In this document: positions 33,177 through 42,520 of the stretch, piece after piece
How the letters are laid out: each line of letters opens with the position of its first letter
Numbering within the stretch: position 1 is the first letter of the stretch
From: Bacteroidia bacterium
Lineage (GTDB): Bacteria > Bacteroidota > Bacteroidia > Cytophagales > Cyclobacteriaceae
DNA length: 64,000 nucleotides
Direction of reading: 5' to 3'
Assembly (NCBI GenBank): GCA_030432655.1
Contig: JAUILA010000012.1
Location: 62,001-126,000 of the forward strand
The notes under the pieces: generated by a model
What the model was told of the DNA's origin: nothing
Database searches by the model: none
Seen by the model: the letters and a program-made list of their open reading frames with translations, nothing else
Translations under genes and position numbers: made by a program

Positions 33177-34289
33177 ATGGAAAAAGTAGTAACATTTTTA
33201 TTGATTGTCCTGGGCGGAGGACTGATAAGCGTTTCTCCTGCTTATTCCCAGGAATATTCTTCGGGTGAAATGCGGTATCGTGCGGTCCTGGTTGCAGGTG
33301 ATCTTGATGTGCCATGGGGAATGGCCTGGTTGCCGGATGGAAGTATGCTGGTAACTGAACGGGACGGTCGGCTTTTGCAATTTAAGGGCGACAACCGGAC
33401 AGAAGTTACCGGGTTGCCTGACATATATTCCAGTGGCCAGGGTGGCCTCATGGAGGTAGTGCTGCATCCTGATCACAATGAAAACGGATGGATTTACCTT
33501 ACCTATTCGTTTCGTGAAGGCGGAAGCGGGGGAAATACAGCATTGATTCGCGGCCGCCTGGAAGGTGCTTCTCTGGTTGATATTCAGGAGTTGTTCCGGT
33601 CAACCCCTAACGCCCGGACCAGGCACCATTACGGCGGAAGAATTGCTTTCGATAAAGAAAACTTTTTGTTTTTAGGCGTTGGTGAGCGAGGTACCAGGGA
33701 GAACGCGCAGGACAAAAGCGTGAGCGCGGGAAGTATTATCAGGTTGCATGATAACGGGGATATTCCTGAAGATAATCCTTTTGCCGGCGAAGAAGACATT
33801 CACCCGGCCATCTGGAGTTATGGTCATCGAAATCCGCAGGGAATAGCATTTCATCCAGAAACCTCTTCATTATTCAATACAGAGCACGGACCACAGGGAG
33901 GTGACGAGCTGAACCTGATTCTGCCAGGCAGGAATTACGGATGGCCGGTAATTACCTTTGGTAAAAATTACGATGGTACGGTGATCACTGATGAAACTTC
34001 CCGGGTCGGAATGGAGCAACCGGTTCATTACTGGGTGCCCTCCATAGCACCGGGGTCTCTGATGTTCGTAACCAGTGACAGGTATCCGGACTGGAAAGGG
34101 GACGCTCTTGTAGGTTCGCTAAAATTCAATTACGTTGAACGGGTGATCATGCAGGGTGACCGTGCCGAAGGCACAGAAAAATTACTGGAAGATATCGGGC
34201 GGGTAAGGGATGTGAGAGAAGGACCGGATGGTTATATTTACGTTGCCGTTGAAGGAGACGGTATTTACAGGATTGAAATAATTGAATAA
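33177..34289 (+). CDS. PQQ-dependent sugar dehydrogenase (Asd/YliI type)
   Basis: This 370-residue secreted six-bladed beta-propeller enzyme is of the soluble aldose sugar dehydrogenase family. A signal peptide (about 1-25) precedes the mature protein. Family signatures are VPWGMAWLPDGSMLVTERDG (about 43-62), GGLMEVVLHPDH, RHHYGGRIAFD with the conserved His, SYGHRNPQGIAF and NTEHGPQGGDELN. The His in the first-blade region, the Arg-His-His and the GHRNPQG match residues that hold PQQ and calcium in the family. Electrons would pass to the cytochrome c encoded four bases downstream. Confidence 0.9.
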   Translation: MEKVVTFLLIVLGGGLISVSPAYSQEYSSGEMRYRAVLVAGDLDVPWGMAWLPDGSMLVTERDGRLLQFKGDNRTEVTGLPDIYSSGQGGLMEVVLHPDHNENGWIYLTYSFREGGSGGNTALIRGRLEGASLVDIQELFRSTPNARTRHHYGGRIAFDKENFLFLGVGERGTRENAQDKSVSAGSIIRLHDNGDIPEDNPFAGEEDIHPAIWSYGHRNPQGIAFHPETSSLFNTEHGPQGGDELNLILPGRNYGWPVITFGKNYDGTVITDETSRVGMEQPVHYWVPSIAPGSLMFVTSDRYPDWKGDALVGSLKFNYVERVIMQGDRAEGTEKLLEDIGRVRDVREGPDGYIYVAVEGDGIYRIEIIE

Positions 34290-34292
34290 AAT

Positions 34293-34691
34293 ATGTCAGC
34301 ATCAGGAATACTTACTTTATTGTTACTTACAGCCATTTCGGTTCCCTTTATTCAGGGAAATGCCAAGCAGGAGAGTATGGACCGGGGCAAGGAAATTTAT
34401 AACCAGTTGTGTATTGTTTGTCATCAGGCAGATGGAAAGGGTATTGAAGGTGCATTTCCTCCACTGGCGGCGTCGGATTACCTGATGAAAACTCCTGATA
34501 AGGCAATTCATGCGGTGAAATACGGGTTGCAGGGAGAGATCACCGTGAATGGGAAGAAATATAACAGTGTGATGACCAATCAGAACCTGTCTGATGAGGA
34601 GGTAGCCGATGTTATGACGTACGTGATGAACAGCTGGGGCAATTCACACGAGATGATCACAGTGGAAAGGGTCCGGAAGGTTGCGGAGTAA
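34293..34691 (+). CDS. Secreted mono-heme cytochrome c
   Basis: This 132-residue class I cytochrome c has a signal peptide (about 1-22) and one heme site, Cys40-Cys43-His44 (QLCIVCHQADGKG). The axial Met is likely in YNSVMTNQ (about 92-99), and the C-terminal helix is DEEVADVMTYVMNSW. It lies four bases after the PQQ-type sugar dehydrogenase gene, so it is the natural electron acceptor. Its 3' end overlaps the start of the TonB-dependent receptor gene by 11 bases, which implies one operon. Confidence 0.92.
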   Translation: MSASGILTLLLLTAISVPFIQGNAKQESMDRGKEIYNQLCIVCHQADGKGIEGAFPPLAASDYLMKTPDKAIHAVKYGLQGEITVNGKKYNSVMTNQNLSDEEVADVMTYVMNSWGNSHEMITVERVRKVAE

Positions 34692-36936
34692 TATTCTCCC
34701 GATACTATTTATTTTATTAACCTGTGCGGGTGCAAATGCGCAGCTGTCACTACGAATTACTGATGAAGTCACCTCTGAACCTCTTGAGGGCGCAACAGTC
34801 TCGGTTGACAGTATGATTTTTGTTGCCGGACCGGACGGCAGTGTACAGGTACCGGAACGGCTAACCGGCCGCAAAGCGGTGATCCGGTTTCTCGGATACC
34901 AGACACGCGGGATCGTGCTGGACAATCGACAAACTGTTTTTCGTCTTTCGCCGGATTACCTTTTGCTCGAAACCATTACGGTAAAGGCCTACCACCAGGA
35001 TCGCCGGTTGGCTGATGTCGCCGGCAGCTACGCCTTCATTCCAGGAAAAGGACTCAGCTCCCAGGGCAGTTCGGCGGTCGTCAATATGGTAAGTGCCACG
35101 CCAGGCATTCGAATGGAGCAGCGATCACCGGGCAGTTACCGCATGAATATCCGTGGAAGCACACTACGTTCGCCATTTGGCGTCCGGAATGTGAAGATTT
35201 ATTACAATGAGATCCCTGTCACTGAACCAAACGGGAATACACCCCTTAACCTTCTTGATCTCGAGCATCTTTCATCCCTTTCATTTATCCGAACGCCTGC
35301 GGCAAGTATGTACGGTGCGGGGACGGGTGGTGTGATGTTACTATCATCCGATCCGTTGGCGGAAGAAGGCATTTCCGGAAGGGCTGAACTTTCATTTGGC
35401 AGTTTTGGATATCAGCAATTCTATGCAGAAGTGCAGCATCGGGAGGGAGACAGTTATACGCGGGTGATGGCCGGTAAAACAGGTGCGGAAGGATATCGTG
35501 ACCATACAAGGTCGGAACGTCGTAATATCGGGGTGATTGGTGAAATTCCTGTTTCTGAAAAACAGGTGATTTCCTACACGTTGCTCTATAATGATATATT
35601 TTATGAATTGCCGGGGGGTCTCACATCCGAACAGCGTGATGAAGATCCTACGCAGGCAAGGCAGATCGCCATTGTCCGGAATTCTTCCATTGATCAGAAA
35701 TACTTTATTTCCGGTATTTCCAATAAATATGAATGGGCGGAAGGATCAGGTAACAGTACTTCCCTGTATTATTCTCAGGCCAATAAGGAGAATCCATTTA
35801 TCACGAATTATGAATTTGAAGATCTTACCGGATACGGGTTGAGGACACGATTCTTTCACACATTGCAGGCAGGTGAGGCACAGCTTGACCTTATTGCCGG
35901 GGGAGAATGGCAGTGGGGACGGTTTCAGGCGGATAATTTCGGGAATTCGGATGGGGCTCCTGACACCCTGCGATATATTGATGACACCGATATGTTTACC
36001 GGGTTCGAGTATATACAGGCTGAACTTAAAGCCGGCAAATTCCGAATTACCACGGGTGCAAGTATCAATCATCTTACGTATGATTTTAATCGTCGTGTCG
36101 ATGTGGCACTTGACTCTGCCTACCAGGTGAAAAGAACCTTTGAGAATGTAATTACCCCACGGATTGGGATGGTTTACCAGGTTGGGCGGACTGCGCTATT
36201 TGCTAATGCCAGTCGTGGCTATTCCCCGCCAACCCAGGATGAAGTACGGACCAGCGACGGAGCAATCAATACCGGCCTGCAGGCTGAAGATGCCTGGAGT
36301 GTGGAGGGAGGCGTTCGTTCAGATCTTTTACCAGGCCGTTGGTACGGTGAAATCACCATGTTTCACATTCTCCAGGACAATACAATCGTCAGCCTGGTCG
36401 ATGAATCCGGTAATTCACTCTTCAGGAATAGTGGAACCACCCGGCAGCAGGGTATAGAATTACTACTTCGCGGAAAGGCGGTGGACAGGCAGACAGGGTT
36501 TCTACGGGAATTGAATCTGACCGGCAGCTTATCCTGGAATAGTCTGATTTTCAAGGATTATTTAAAGGAGCAGGGAGGGGAGAATGTGGATATCAGCGGA
36601 AATGATCTTACAGGAGGTGTGCCACTGACTTATTTCCTTGAAGCGCTCGTTGAAACTGCCGGAGGTATCCGGCTTTCTCTGTCGCACCAGTTTACAGACC
36701 AGATTCCGTTAAATGACGAAAACACGGTATACAGTAAACCGTATCACCTTGTCCGGCTGCGTGTCGGGAAAGAGATTGTTTTTTCAAATGGTATGGGTCT
36801 GGAGGTCTATGCCGGCGGCGATAACCTGCTTAATGAAACCTATTCCCTGGGAAATGATCTGAATGCATTCGGTAACCGGTATTTCAATCCGTCTGCCGAA
36901 AGGAACTATTACGCTGGCCTTATGATACGGTTTTAG
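34681..36936 (+). CDS. TonB-dependent outer membrane receptor
   Basis: This 751-residue receptor has a signal peptide (about 1-20), a carboxypeptidase-regulatory-like N-terminal domain (about 22-92), a plug domain (about 110-215, with GSTLRSPFGVRNVKIYYNEIP and GAGTGGVMLLSSDP) and a C-terminal 22-strand barrel ending NYYAGLMIRF with the terminal Phe. It should import a ligand with energy from TonB. The ligand is not known. The start is TTG 34681, which overlaps the cytochrome c gene. No closer ATG precedes the signal peptide. The operon with the sugar dehydrogenase suggests uptake of a sugar-oxidation cofactor such as PQQ, or of an oxidised product; this is inference. Confidence 0.88.
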   Translation: MRSNILPILFILLTCAGANAQLSLRITDEVTSEPLEGATVSVDSMIFVAGPDGSVQVPERLTGRKAVIRFLGYQTRGIVLDNRQTVFRLSPDYLLLETITVKAYHQDRRLADVAGSYAFIPGKGLSSQGSSAVVNMVSATPGIRMEQRSPGSYRMNIRGSTLRSPFGVRNVKIYYNEIPVTEPNGNTPLNLLDLEHLSSLSFIRTPAASMYGAGTGGVMLLSSDPLAEEGISGRAELSFGSFGYQQFYAEVQHREGDSYTRVMAGKTGAEGYRDHTRSERRNIGVIGEIPVSEKQVISYTLLYNDIFYELPGGLTSEQRDEDPTQARQIAIVRNSSIDQKYFISGISNKYEWAEGSGNSTSLYYSQANKENPFITNYEFEDLTGYGLRTRFFHTLQAGEAQLDLIAGGEWQWGRFQADNFGNSDGAPDTLRYIDDTDMFTGFEYIQAELKAGKFRITTGASINHLTYDFNRRVDVALDSAYQVKRTFENVITPRIGMVYQVGRTALFANASRGYSPPTQDEVRTSDGAINTGLQAEDAWSVEGGVRSDLLPGRWYGEITMFHILQDNTIVSLVDESGNSLFRNSGTTRQQGIELLLRGKAVDRQTGFLRELNLTGSLSWNSLIFKDYLKEQGGENVDISGNDLTGGVPLTYFLEALVETAGGIRLSLSHQFTDQIPLNDENTVYSKPYHLVRLRVGKEIVFSNGMGLEVYAGGDNLLNETYSLGNDLNAFGNRYFNPSAERNYYAGLMIRF

Positions 36937-36937
36937 G

Positions 36938-37285
36938 TCATTCCCGTTTTCGCCCCATAAATTTAAATGCATCCACCATCATGTAGGTGCCTGTTATGCC
37001 GGTTACGCCACCGGTGATAAGCAAAGCCTGTCCCAGGCTGTCATTTTCCCTGCCAAGCATGAGTCCGCCTGCAATAGTCACCGTATAGCCTATGGTGGCA
37101 ACCAGAACACCCGTGCGCAATTTTTTACGAGATTTTTCGAGGTTAAGATTAATGTTATCTACCTCAGTCCGGAGCTCAAGTATTTCCTGTTTCAGAGAAT
37201 CTAAATCCTTTTCCTGAGCCAGGGCGGTTTGCGCTATTAAGCAGAACGGCAGGAAGAGAAAAAGAATTTTACAGCGTTTTATCAT
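36938..37285 (-). CDS. Small secreted or membrane protein of unknown function
   Basis: This 115-residue protein is not recognised. It has a signal-like hydrophobic N terminus (about 6-24, LFLFLPFCLIAQTALAQ). A short coiled coil follows (about 30-55, LDSLKQEILELRTEVDNINLNLEKSRK). Two Gly-rich hydrophobic segments follow (about 61-72 and 81-100) that may form transmembrane hairpins. ATG 37285 is chosen because the longer frame adds an unlikely charged N terminus. It lies 3' of the LytTR regulator in the same direction, about 40 bases away, and may be co-transcribed. It ends tail to tail with the TonB receptor gene, one base apart. Confidence 0.6.
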   Translation of the reverse strand: MIKRCKILFLFLPFCLIAQTALAQEKDLDSLKQEILELRTEVDNINLNLEKSRKKLRTGVLVATIGYTVTIAGGLMLGRENDSLGQALLITGGVTGITGTYMMVDAFKFMGRKRE

Positions 37286-37326
37286 AGTGATGAAGGATGC
37301 TTTAGGTGAAATATAACAGACTTTTT

Positions 37327-38103
37327 CTAATCTGTCAACGAACCTTCCAGCCATTGTTTGAAATCACCAACACGGTTCCGGCTCACAACCATATCTTCGC
37401 GGCAGGTATCAGCAGGCATTATCTGCAGTCGTTTGCCCGGGTGTTTGCGGACTTCCCGGATAAAGGAAAGGTTTACGACAACTGAACGATTGATCCTGAA
37501 AAAGTGCTCTGGATCCAATAGTCCTTCCAGTTGATCGAGCGTATAATCGATCAGGAATTTACGTGATTCCTTGCGGTCATAGAGGTAAGCGGTCTTGTCC
37601 TGGGCATAAAAATAGCCAATGCCTGAAATATCCTTGAAAAGGATGCGATTGCCTGAGTTGACAACAAAACGATTCTTGTGTTTTTTCTGATTGATCAACT
37701 GCGCAGCCACCTCCGGAGCAAGTGCCGGACCGGGACTTCTGGACTGACGGACCCGCGCAAACTTATCAAGGGCAGTATACAGAGATTTCTCAGAAATAGG
37801 TTTCATGAGATAATCGATACTATTAAGTTCGAAGGCTTCCATGGCGTAAGAATCGAATGCCGTGGTAAAAATCACTGGGGTCATTACGTTGAACCTGCGG
37901 AAAATCTCAAAGCTTTTACCATCTGCCAGCTGAACATCCAGGAAGATCAGATCGATTGAGCCAACATTCTCCCGTAAGAAGTGAAGGGTGTCCTTCACTG
38001 TATCCAGCGAGGCCAGGATTTCAGTTGCCGGATCATATTTTACAATCAGATCACGCAACCTTTCGCTGGCCAGTTCTTCATCTTCAACGATCAGTACCTT
38101 CAT
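37327..38103 (-). CDS. LytTR-family response regulator
   Basis: This 258-residue regulator has a receiver domain (about 1-120) with phosphoacceptor Asp56 (LIFLDVQLADGK), acidic Glu7-Asp8 and Lys102-like MKPISEKSLY. Its DNA-binding domain is LytTR (about 150-255), with DQLEGLLDPEHFFRINRSVVVN. LytTR proteins bind as dimers to direct repeats. The start overlaps the 3' end of the upstream sensor kinase gene by 20 bases, so the pair is co-expressed. The signal and targets are unknown. Confidence 0.95.
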   Translation of the reverse strand: MKVLIVEDEELASERLRDLIVKYDPATEILASLDTVKDTLHFLRENVGSIDLIFLDVQLADGKSFEIFRRFNVMTPVIFTTAFDSYAMEAFELNSIDYLMKPISEKSLYTALDKFARVRQSRSPGPALAPEVAAQLINQKKHKNRFVVNSGNRILFKDISGIGYFYAQDKTAYLYDRKESRKFLIDYTLDQLEGLLDPEHFFRINRSVVVNLSFIREVRKHPGKRLQIMPADTCREDMVVSRNRVGDFKQWLEGSLTD

Positions 38104-39112
38104 TTCCGGATTCGAGTATAGGGACTTTAACTACAAAGTTGCCGTTTGATTGAACTATCAACGCATCGTTATTGCACAGATATTCATATCGCCTTCTGAT
38201 ATTTTTTAAACCAGTTTCGGTTGATATTTCCTTAACCGGTTTAGGCTGCAGGTTGTTTTCCACAATATAGTATCCATCATGTTCATACAACCGGATGGCA
38301 AGCGGATTTTTGCGTGAAATGATATTATGTTTAATCGCATTTTCGATGAGCATCTGCAAGGTGGCCGGGGCGATGTAATGTGGTTCGCCGGAAAAGGTTA
38401 GCTTATTGCTGATCTCGATACTTTCACCAAACCGTATCTTCAGCAGGTACAAATACGCTTCAAGGAATTCAAGTTCTTTGTCAATGTGAATCACATTGTT
38501 TTGCTGGTTGCTTAGCACATAGCGATAAACAATACTCAGTTGTTCAATAAAATTTGAAGCTGTCTCCGGAGATTTGTGAACCAGTGTTGACAAGACATTC
38601 AGACTGTTGAACAGGAAGTGAGGGTTGACCTGGTTACGTAATGCGTCAAATCGTGCCTCTGCGGTTTGCTTGAGGAGTAATTCTTTTTCTATCTCATTTA
38701 AGCGATTCCTGTTCATGAAAAATACGATGGCATTAATACTGTTCAGGAACAGGTTAACGCGGAAGGCAAATCCAAGCGCCAGCTTGAAGCTAAATTGCAT
38801 ATCAGATTCAGTGCCGCTCAAATAGGGAAAAATAAGGGTAATTAATGCTGAAATCAGCAATACTGCCACAATACTCAATCCGAACTGAACCACCAGCGGA
38901 TGTAGTCTCCATCTGTTTGACGGGAGTGTTACAATCATCCGATTGGATTCCCATATCAATAAGATTATAACAAACAGGCTTCCAAAAAACAGGGGAAATG
39001 GCAGGTCGGCGCCAAAAAGGCGGTCACCCTCGGTAAACAGAATATTCAGATATGAATAGACTGCCAGGAGAATGATGAAAATGTAACGGTAGCGATTGGA
39101 GAACATTTTCAT
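38084..39112 (-). CDS. Sensor histidine kinase of the LytS/YehU type
   Basis: This 342-residue membrane kinase has about four transmembrane segments in the first 130 residues (about 10-28, 42-55, 76-96 and 112-135). The His_kinase (PF06580) phosphoacceptor region follows, with His165 in LRNQVNPHFLFNSLNVLST. The C-terminal ATPase region has the N-box MLIENAIKHNI (about 255-265). It partners the downstream LytTR regulator, whose gene overlaps it by 20 bases. The short extracytoplasmic loops suggest it senses a membrane or small-molecule signal. The stimulus is unknown. Confidence 0.93.
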   Translation of the reverse strand: MKMFSNRYRYIFIILLAVYSYLNILFTEGDRLFGADLPFPLFFGSLFVIILLIWESNRMIVTLPSNRWRLHPLVVQFGLSIVAVLLISALITLIFPYLSGTESDMQFSFKLALGFAFRVNLFLNSINAIVFFMNRNRLNEIEKELLLKQTAEARFDALRNQVNPHFLFNSLNVLSTLVHKSPETASNFIEQLSIVYRYVLSNQQNNVIHIDKELEFLEAYLYLLKIRFGESIEISNKLTFSGEPHYIAPATLQMLIENAIKHNIISRKNPLAIRLYEHDGYYIVENNLQPKPVKEISTETGLKNIRRRYEYLCNNDALIVQSNGNFVVKVPILESGNEGTDR

Positions 39113-39122
39113 GAATAAACTG

Positions 39123-39156
39123 AAAAATAGCGAAAAGGGCAGAAGACTCCGCCCTT
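39123..39156 (-). terminator. Possible terminator after the fasciclin gene
   Basis: On the minus strand, AAGGGC and GCCCTT (39156-39135) form a 6-bp stem across ten bases, followed by four T and then a second T run. It lies 22 bases after the fasciclin stop codon and before the histidine kinase start. The stem is short, so this is only a candidate. Confidence 0.4.
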
Positions 39157-39177
39157 CTCACTCTAAAAAATGGGCTA

Positions 39178-40578
39178 TTACAGCGCCGTATCTACAGGTA
39201 ATAATATTCCATCGATAATATGTACAACACCATTTGTGCCAAGTACATCCGTACCGGTTACAGCCGGGTCAGCTACATCCGGATCCATATCGATCAGAGT
39301 CACACCTTCGTCGATATTTACTTCGAACGTTCCTCCCTGAAGTGTCTCAGGAGATAATCCATCAAACAAATCTGATGAGAATGCTCTTGTTCCTAATACG
39401 TGATAGGTAAGAATCGCCTCAAGCGTTCCATCTCCAAGTAATGGATCAACATCTTCCGGTCCATCAATTTCAAGCGCTGAATACAGGGCATTGAAGGCAT
39501 CATCTGTTGGAGCAAAGACGGTAAACGGTCCGTTGGGATCCTGAAGGGCAGTCACAAGTCCTGCTTCTGTAAGTGCACCGGCCAACTGATTGAATCCATT
39601 GTCTATCGCTAATTGCACTACATCAACTGCAGGAGGCAGTAAAGTCTGGTTTATAGCGTGCACAATTCCATTATCATATGTAAGGTCGGTAGCCACTACT
39701 TCAGTGGTTCCATTAATAAATACTCCACCTGCATTATTGGTCAGGTAAAAGTTACCGTTCAGCGTCTCGACGCTTGCAGCCAGTCCGCCTTCTGTACTTG
39801 GCAGATCTGCCGCAGCCACTTCACTTCCAAGGACGTGATATGTTAAAATTGGAGTAAGATCATCTGCAGTTAAGCCGTCAAGCGTGGTAATACCGGCTGC
39901 TTCAAATGCTGCATTATCCGGAGCAAATAACGTAAGGCCAGCTTCCGGATCAGTCAGTGTTTCGAGCAGATTGGCAGTAACCACTGCTTCAGTCAAAATT
40001 GTATAGTCCTTGCTGAAATAGGCTGGCTCCACGATCGTATTTACGATGCTGGCTTCCAGTTCGGGTACCAGTACGGCATCTATGATGTGTACAACACCAT
40101 TTGTAGCTTCCACATCCGCAGTAGTTACGTTGGCATTATTAATCATTACACTTGTTCCGGACTTCGATACGGTTACCTCTTCGTCATTCAATTCTGTGGC
40201 TGCCATATCTCCATCGTTAAGATCACCTGATTCAAGAGCGGCACCATTGATCACGTGATACAAAAGAACCCGGCGCACAACGTCTTCCGGAATACTTTCA
40301 AGGTCAGGCTGACCAACAACCCCGAGCAAATCGGCAAATGCCGCGTTTGTTGGAGCAAATACAGTAAACGTTCCGCTTCCATCCAGTAAGGCCAACAGAT
40401 CAGGATTGGTCTCTAGAGCATCTACGAGAAGCGACAGGTCCGAATTTCCAGCTGCAATATCAGCAATGGTCATATCGGGTCCGGCAGGCATTCCGCCATC
40501 ATCATCATCGCCACATCCATTCAGGGCAACTATTGCCACCATGGAGAGCATTAATGTAAAAATTTTAAGCAGTTTCAT
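39178..40578 (-). CDS. Lipoprotein with three fasciclin (FAS1) domains
   Basis: This 466-residue surface or periplasmic lipoprotein has lipobox LNGC (Cys at about 22), then an Asp/Gly linker. Three FAS1 domains follow at about 35-175, 180-315 and 320-466. Each has the core FTVFAPTNAAF (or LTLFAPDNAAF) and a closing NGVVHIIDAVLxP strand. FAS1 domains mediate adhesion and polysaccharide or protein binding. ATG 40578 (MKLLKIFTLML) is chosen over the longer frame, which breaks the signal peptide. The 181 bases upstream hold no recognisable -7 box. Function beyond adhesion is not indicated. Confidence 0.9.
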   Translation of the reverse strand: MKLLKIFTLMLSMVAIVALNGCGDDDDGGMPAGPDMTIADIAAGNSDLSLLVDALETNPDLLALLDGSGTFTVFAPTNAAFADLLGVVGQPDLESIPEDVVRRVLLYHVINGAALESGDLNDGDMAATELNDEEVTVSKSGTSVMINNANVTTADVEATNGVVHIIDAVLVPELEASIVNTIVEPAYFSKDYTILTEAVVTANLLETLTDPEAGLTLFAPDNAAFEAAGITTLDGLTADDLTPILTYHVLGSEVAAADLPSTEGGLAASVETLNGNFYLTNNAGGVFINGTTEVVATDLTYDNGIVHAINQTLLPPAVDVVQLAIDNGFNQLAGALTEAGLVTALQDPNGPFTVFAPTDDAFNALYSALEIDGPEDVDPLLGDGTLEAILTYHVLGTRAFSSDLFDGLSPETLQGGTFEVNIDEGVTLIDMDPDVADPAVTGTDVLGTNGVVHIIDGILLPVDTAL

Positions 40579-40759
40579 AATGTTGATATTTTTGAAGTTT
40601 GATTTCAATAACTAAACCTGTCTCATCCACTTGTTTCCCTGGCTTACTGAGTCAACCGTTCTTTTTATGGAGTGAATGGTCTTTTGCCGGAGTCAGTTGT
40701 TCGGGACAGTTCCGTTTCTCCTAAAACATTATTAAATTCACCGGTAAATAACTGACGCT

Positions 40760-41497
40760 ATGAATACAATGAAATCAGCTCTTGTTCTGGTCTTTCTCCT
40801 GGCTGCGCAACTTACTTTTGCTCAGACCAAACCGGAAGAAACAGAGGTTTGGGAGCCGGAACCGGAGAAAGTTACCTTTAATAATGGTGTGCCTTCAGAT
40901 GCCATGATACTGTTTAATGGAGAAGGCCTGTCGGCCTGGGAGTCGGAAAGCGGAGACACACCGGGCTGGACGGTTTCGGATGGCGTGTTAACGGTAAAAC
41001 CTCAGACCGGGGTAATTCAGACAAAGGAGAAATTCGGCGATGTACAGCTGCACGTGGAATGGAGAAGTCCGACAGAAATAACCGGTGAAGGACAGGGAAG
41101 GGGTAACAGTGGTGTTTTTCTATCCGGCCGATACGAAGTGCAGGTGCTGGACTCCTATAATAACAGGACCTATTCAAATGGTCAGGCTTCCAGTATATAT
41201 AAGCAGTACATTCCCTATGTAAATGCTACCAAGGCACCTGGCGAATGGCAGGTTTACGACATCATATTTGTTGCACCGGAATTTGACGACGCCGGAAATG
41301 TTACAGAGCCGGCTAGAATTACGGTCTTTCATAATGGGGTGCTTGTACAATATGACCGCGAATTGAAGGGAACTACGGCCTATATCGGTCAGCCGGAATA
41401 CGAAGCACACGGGGATAGTCCGCTTGTTCTACAGGATCATGGCAATCCGGTGAGCTATCGTAATATATGGGTCAGAAAACTGGATTTACGGGAGTAA
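40760..41497 (+). CDS. DUF1080 (3-keto-disaccharide hydrolase-like) secreted protein
   Basis: This 245-residue protein has a signal peptide (about 1-21, ending FAQ). A DUF1080 domain (PF06439; concanavalin-like beta-sandwich) follows at about 50-240. Typical features are AMILFNGEGLSAWES, VQLHVEWRSPTE, GNSGVFLSGRYEVQVLDSY, and AYIGQPEYEAHGDSPLVLQDHGNPVSYRNIWVR at the end. Members hydrolyse 3-keto-glycosides or bind carbohydrate; activity here is not proven. A start three codons later, ATG 40769, is possible. It ends tail to tail with the aldo/keto reductase gene. Confidence 0.9.
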   Translation: MNTMKSALVLVFLLAAQLTFAQTKPEETEVWEPEPEKVTFNNGVPSDAMILFNGEGLSAWESESGDTPGWTVSDGVLTVKPQTGVIQTKEKFGDVQLHVEWRSPTEITGEGQGRGNSGVFLSGRYEVQVLDSYNNRTYSNGQASSIYKQYIPYVNATKAPGEWQVYDIIFVAPEFDDAGNVTEPARITVFHNGVLVQYDRELKGTTAYIGQPEYEAHGDSPLVLQDHGNPVSYRNIWVRKLDLRE

Positions 41498-42520
41498 TTA
41501 ATTCCTCAGGACATTCTCTATTGACTCAAGCTCTTCATCAGTAAAATTCTGGTTGTCCAGTGCCTGGAGATTGGTCTTCAATTGCCCGACTGAACTGGCA
41601 CCAATAAGTACACTGGTTATTTCCGGGCGTCTCAGCAGCCAGGCCACGGCCATCTGGGCGAGTGACTGACCTCGCTTGTGTGCTATACCGTTAAGTGCAC
41701 GAATAGTCGGAAGGTTGTCCTCAACCTGGGATTTCTGAAGGTAAGTCATTTTTCGTCCTGCCCTGGAATCGGACGGAATGCCGTCAAGGTACCGGTCAGT
41801 AAGCATTCCCTGTTCGAGCGGCGAAAAGGCAATACAGCCCACGCCGTAATCAGTGAGTGTCTTCAGCAGATCATCTTCCACCCAACGGTCAAGCATGGAA
41901 TACCGCGCCTGGTGGATAAGGCAGGGTGTGCCCATTTCCTTCAATATTTTGAAAGCTTCCGCCGCGCGGTCGGCAGGGTAATTGGAAATACCGGCATACA
42001 GCGCCTTTCCCTGGCGAACAATGTGGTCAAGGGCGCCCATTGTTTCTTCGAGAGGCGTATCCGGATCGGGCCGGTGGTGATAAAAGACGTCCACATACTC
42101 CAGACCCATGCGATGCAGGCTTTGATCCAGGCTGGCAACAAGGTATTTACGGCTTCCAAGGTTTCCGTACGGTCCCGGCCACATATCAAACCCGGCTTTG
42201 GTACTGATAAACAACTCATCCCTGTATGGCTTGAAGTCATGCTTCAGGATAGTTCCGAATTGTTCTTCTGCCGAGCCGAATGAAGGGCCATAATTGTTGG
42301 CCAGGTCAAAGTGGGTTATTCCCTGGTCAAATGCGTGTCGCAGGATCATCCGGCCATTGTGGAGACTGTCAACAAATCCGAAGTTATGCCAAAGACCCAA
42401 TGAAAGGCTCGGAAGTAAAACACCGCTCCTTCCGCATCTTCTGAAATTCTTTCCGGCGTACCGGTCATCATTGGGCAGATAAGGCTTTAACCCGGATTTA
42501 TCATCAATCTCCAGTTCCAT
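41498..42520 (-). CDS. Aldo/keto reductase (YghZ-like)
   Basis: This 340-residue NADPH-dependent enzyme folds as a TIM barrel and reduces aldehydes and ketones in the cytoplasm. The catalytic tetrad is visible: Asp and Tyr in FDLANNYG (about 72-79), Lys in ISTKAGF, and His in VDVFYHHRPDPDTPLEE. The end segment SVLIGASSVGQLKTNL binds the cofactor. It is closest to the YghZ/L-glyceraldehyde-3-phosphate reductase group, judging by GPSFGSAEEQFG and the C-terminal pattern. It follows the transketolase gene with a one-base overlap, so the two are one operon. Confidence 0.9.
   Translation of the reverse strand: MELEIDDKSGLKPYLPNDDRYAGKNFRRCGRSGVLLPSLSLGLWHNFGFVDSLHNGRMILRHAFDQGITHFDLANNYGPSFGSAEEQFGTILKHDFKPYRDELFISTKAGFDMWPGPYGNLGSRKYLVASLDQSLHRMGLEYVDVFYHHRPDPDTPLEETMGALDHIVRQGKALYAGISNYPADRAAEAFKILKEMGTPCLIHQARYSMLDRWVEDDLLKTLTDYGVGCIAFSPLEQGMLTDRYLDGIPSDSRAGRKMTYLQKSQVEDNLPTIRALNGIAHKRGQSLAQMAVAWLLRRPEITSVLIGASSVGQLKTNLQALDNQNFTDEELESIENVLRN

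Noticed and set aside
40579-40759. A promoter for the fasciclin or DUF1080 genes
   Set aside because: No TAnnTTTG with a TTTG about 19 bases upstream was found on either strand.
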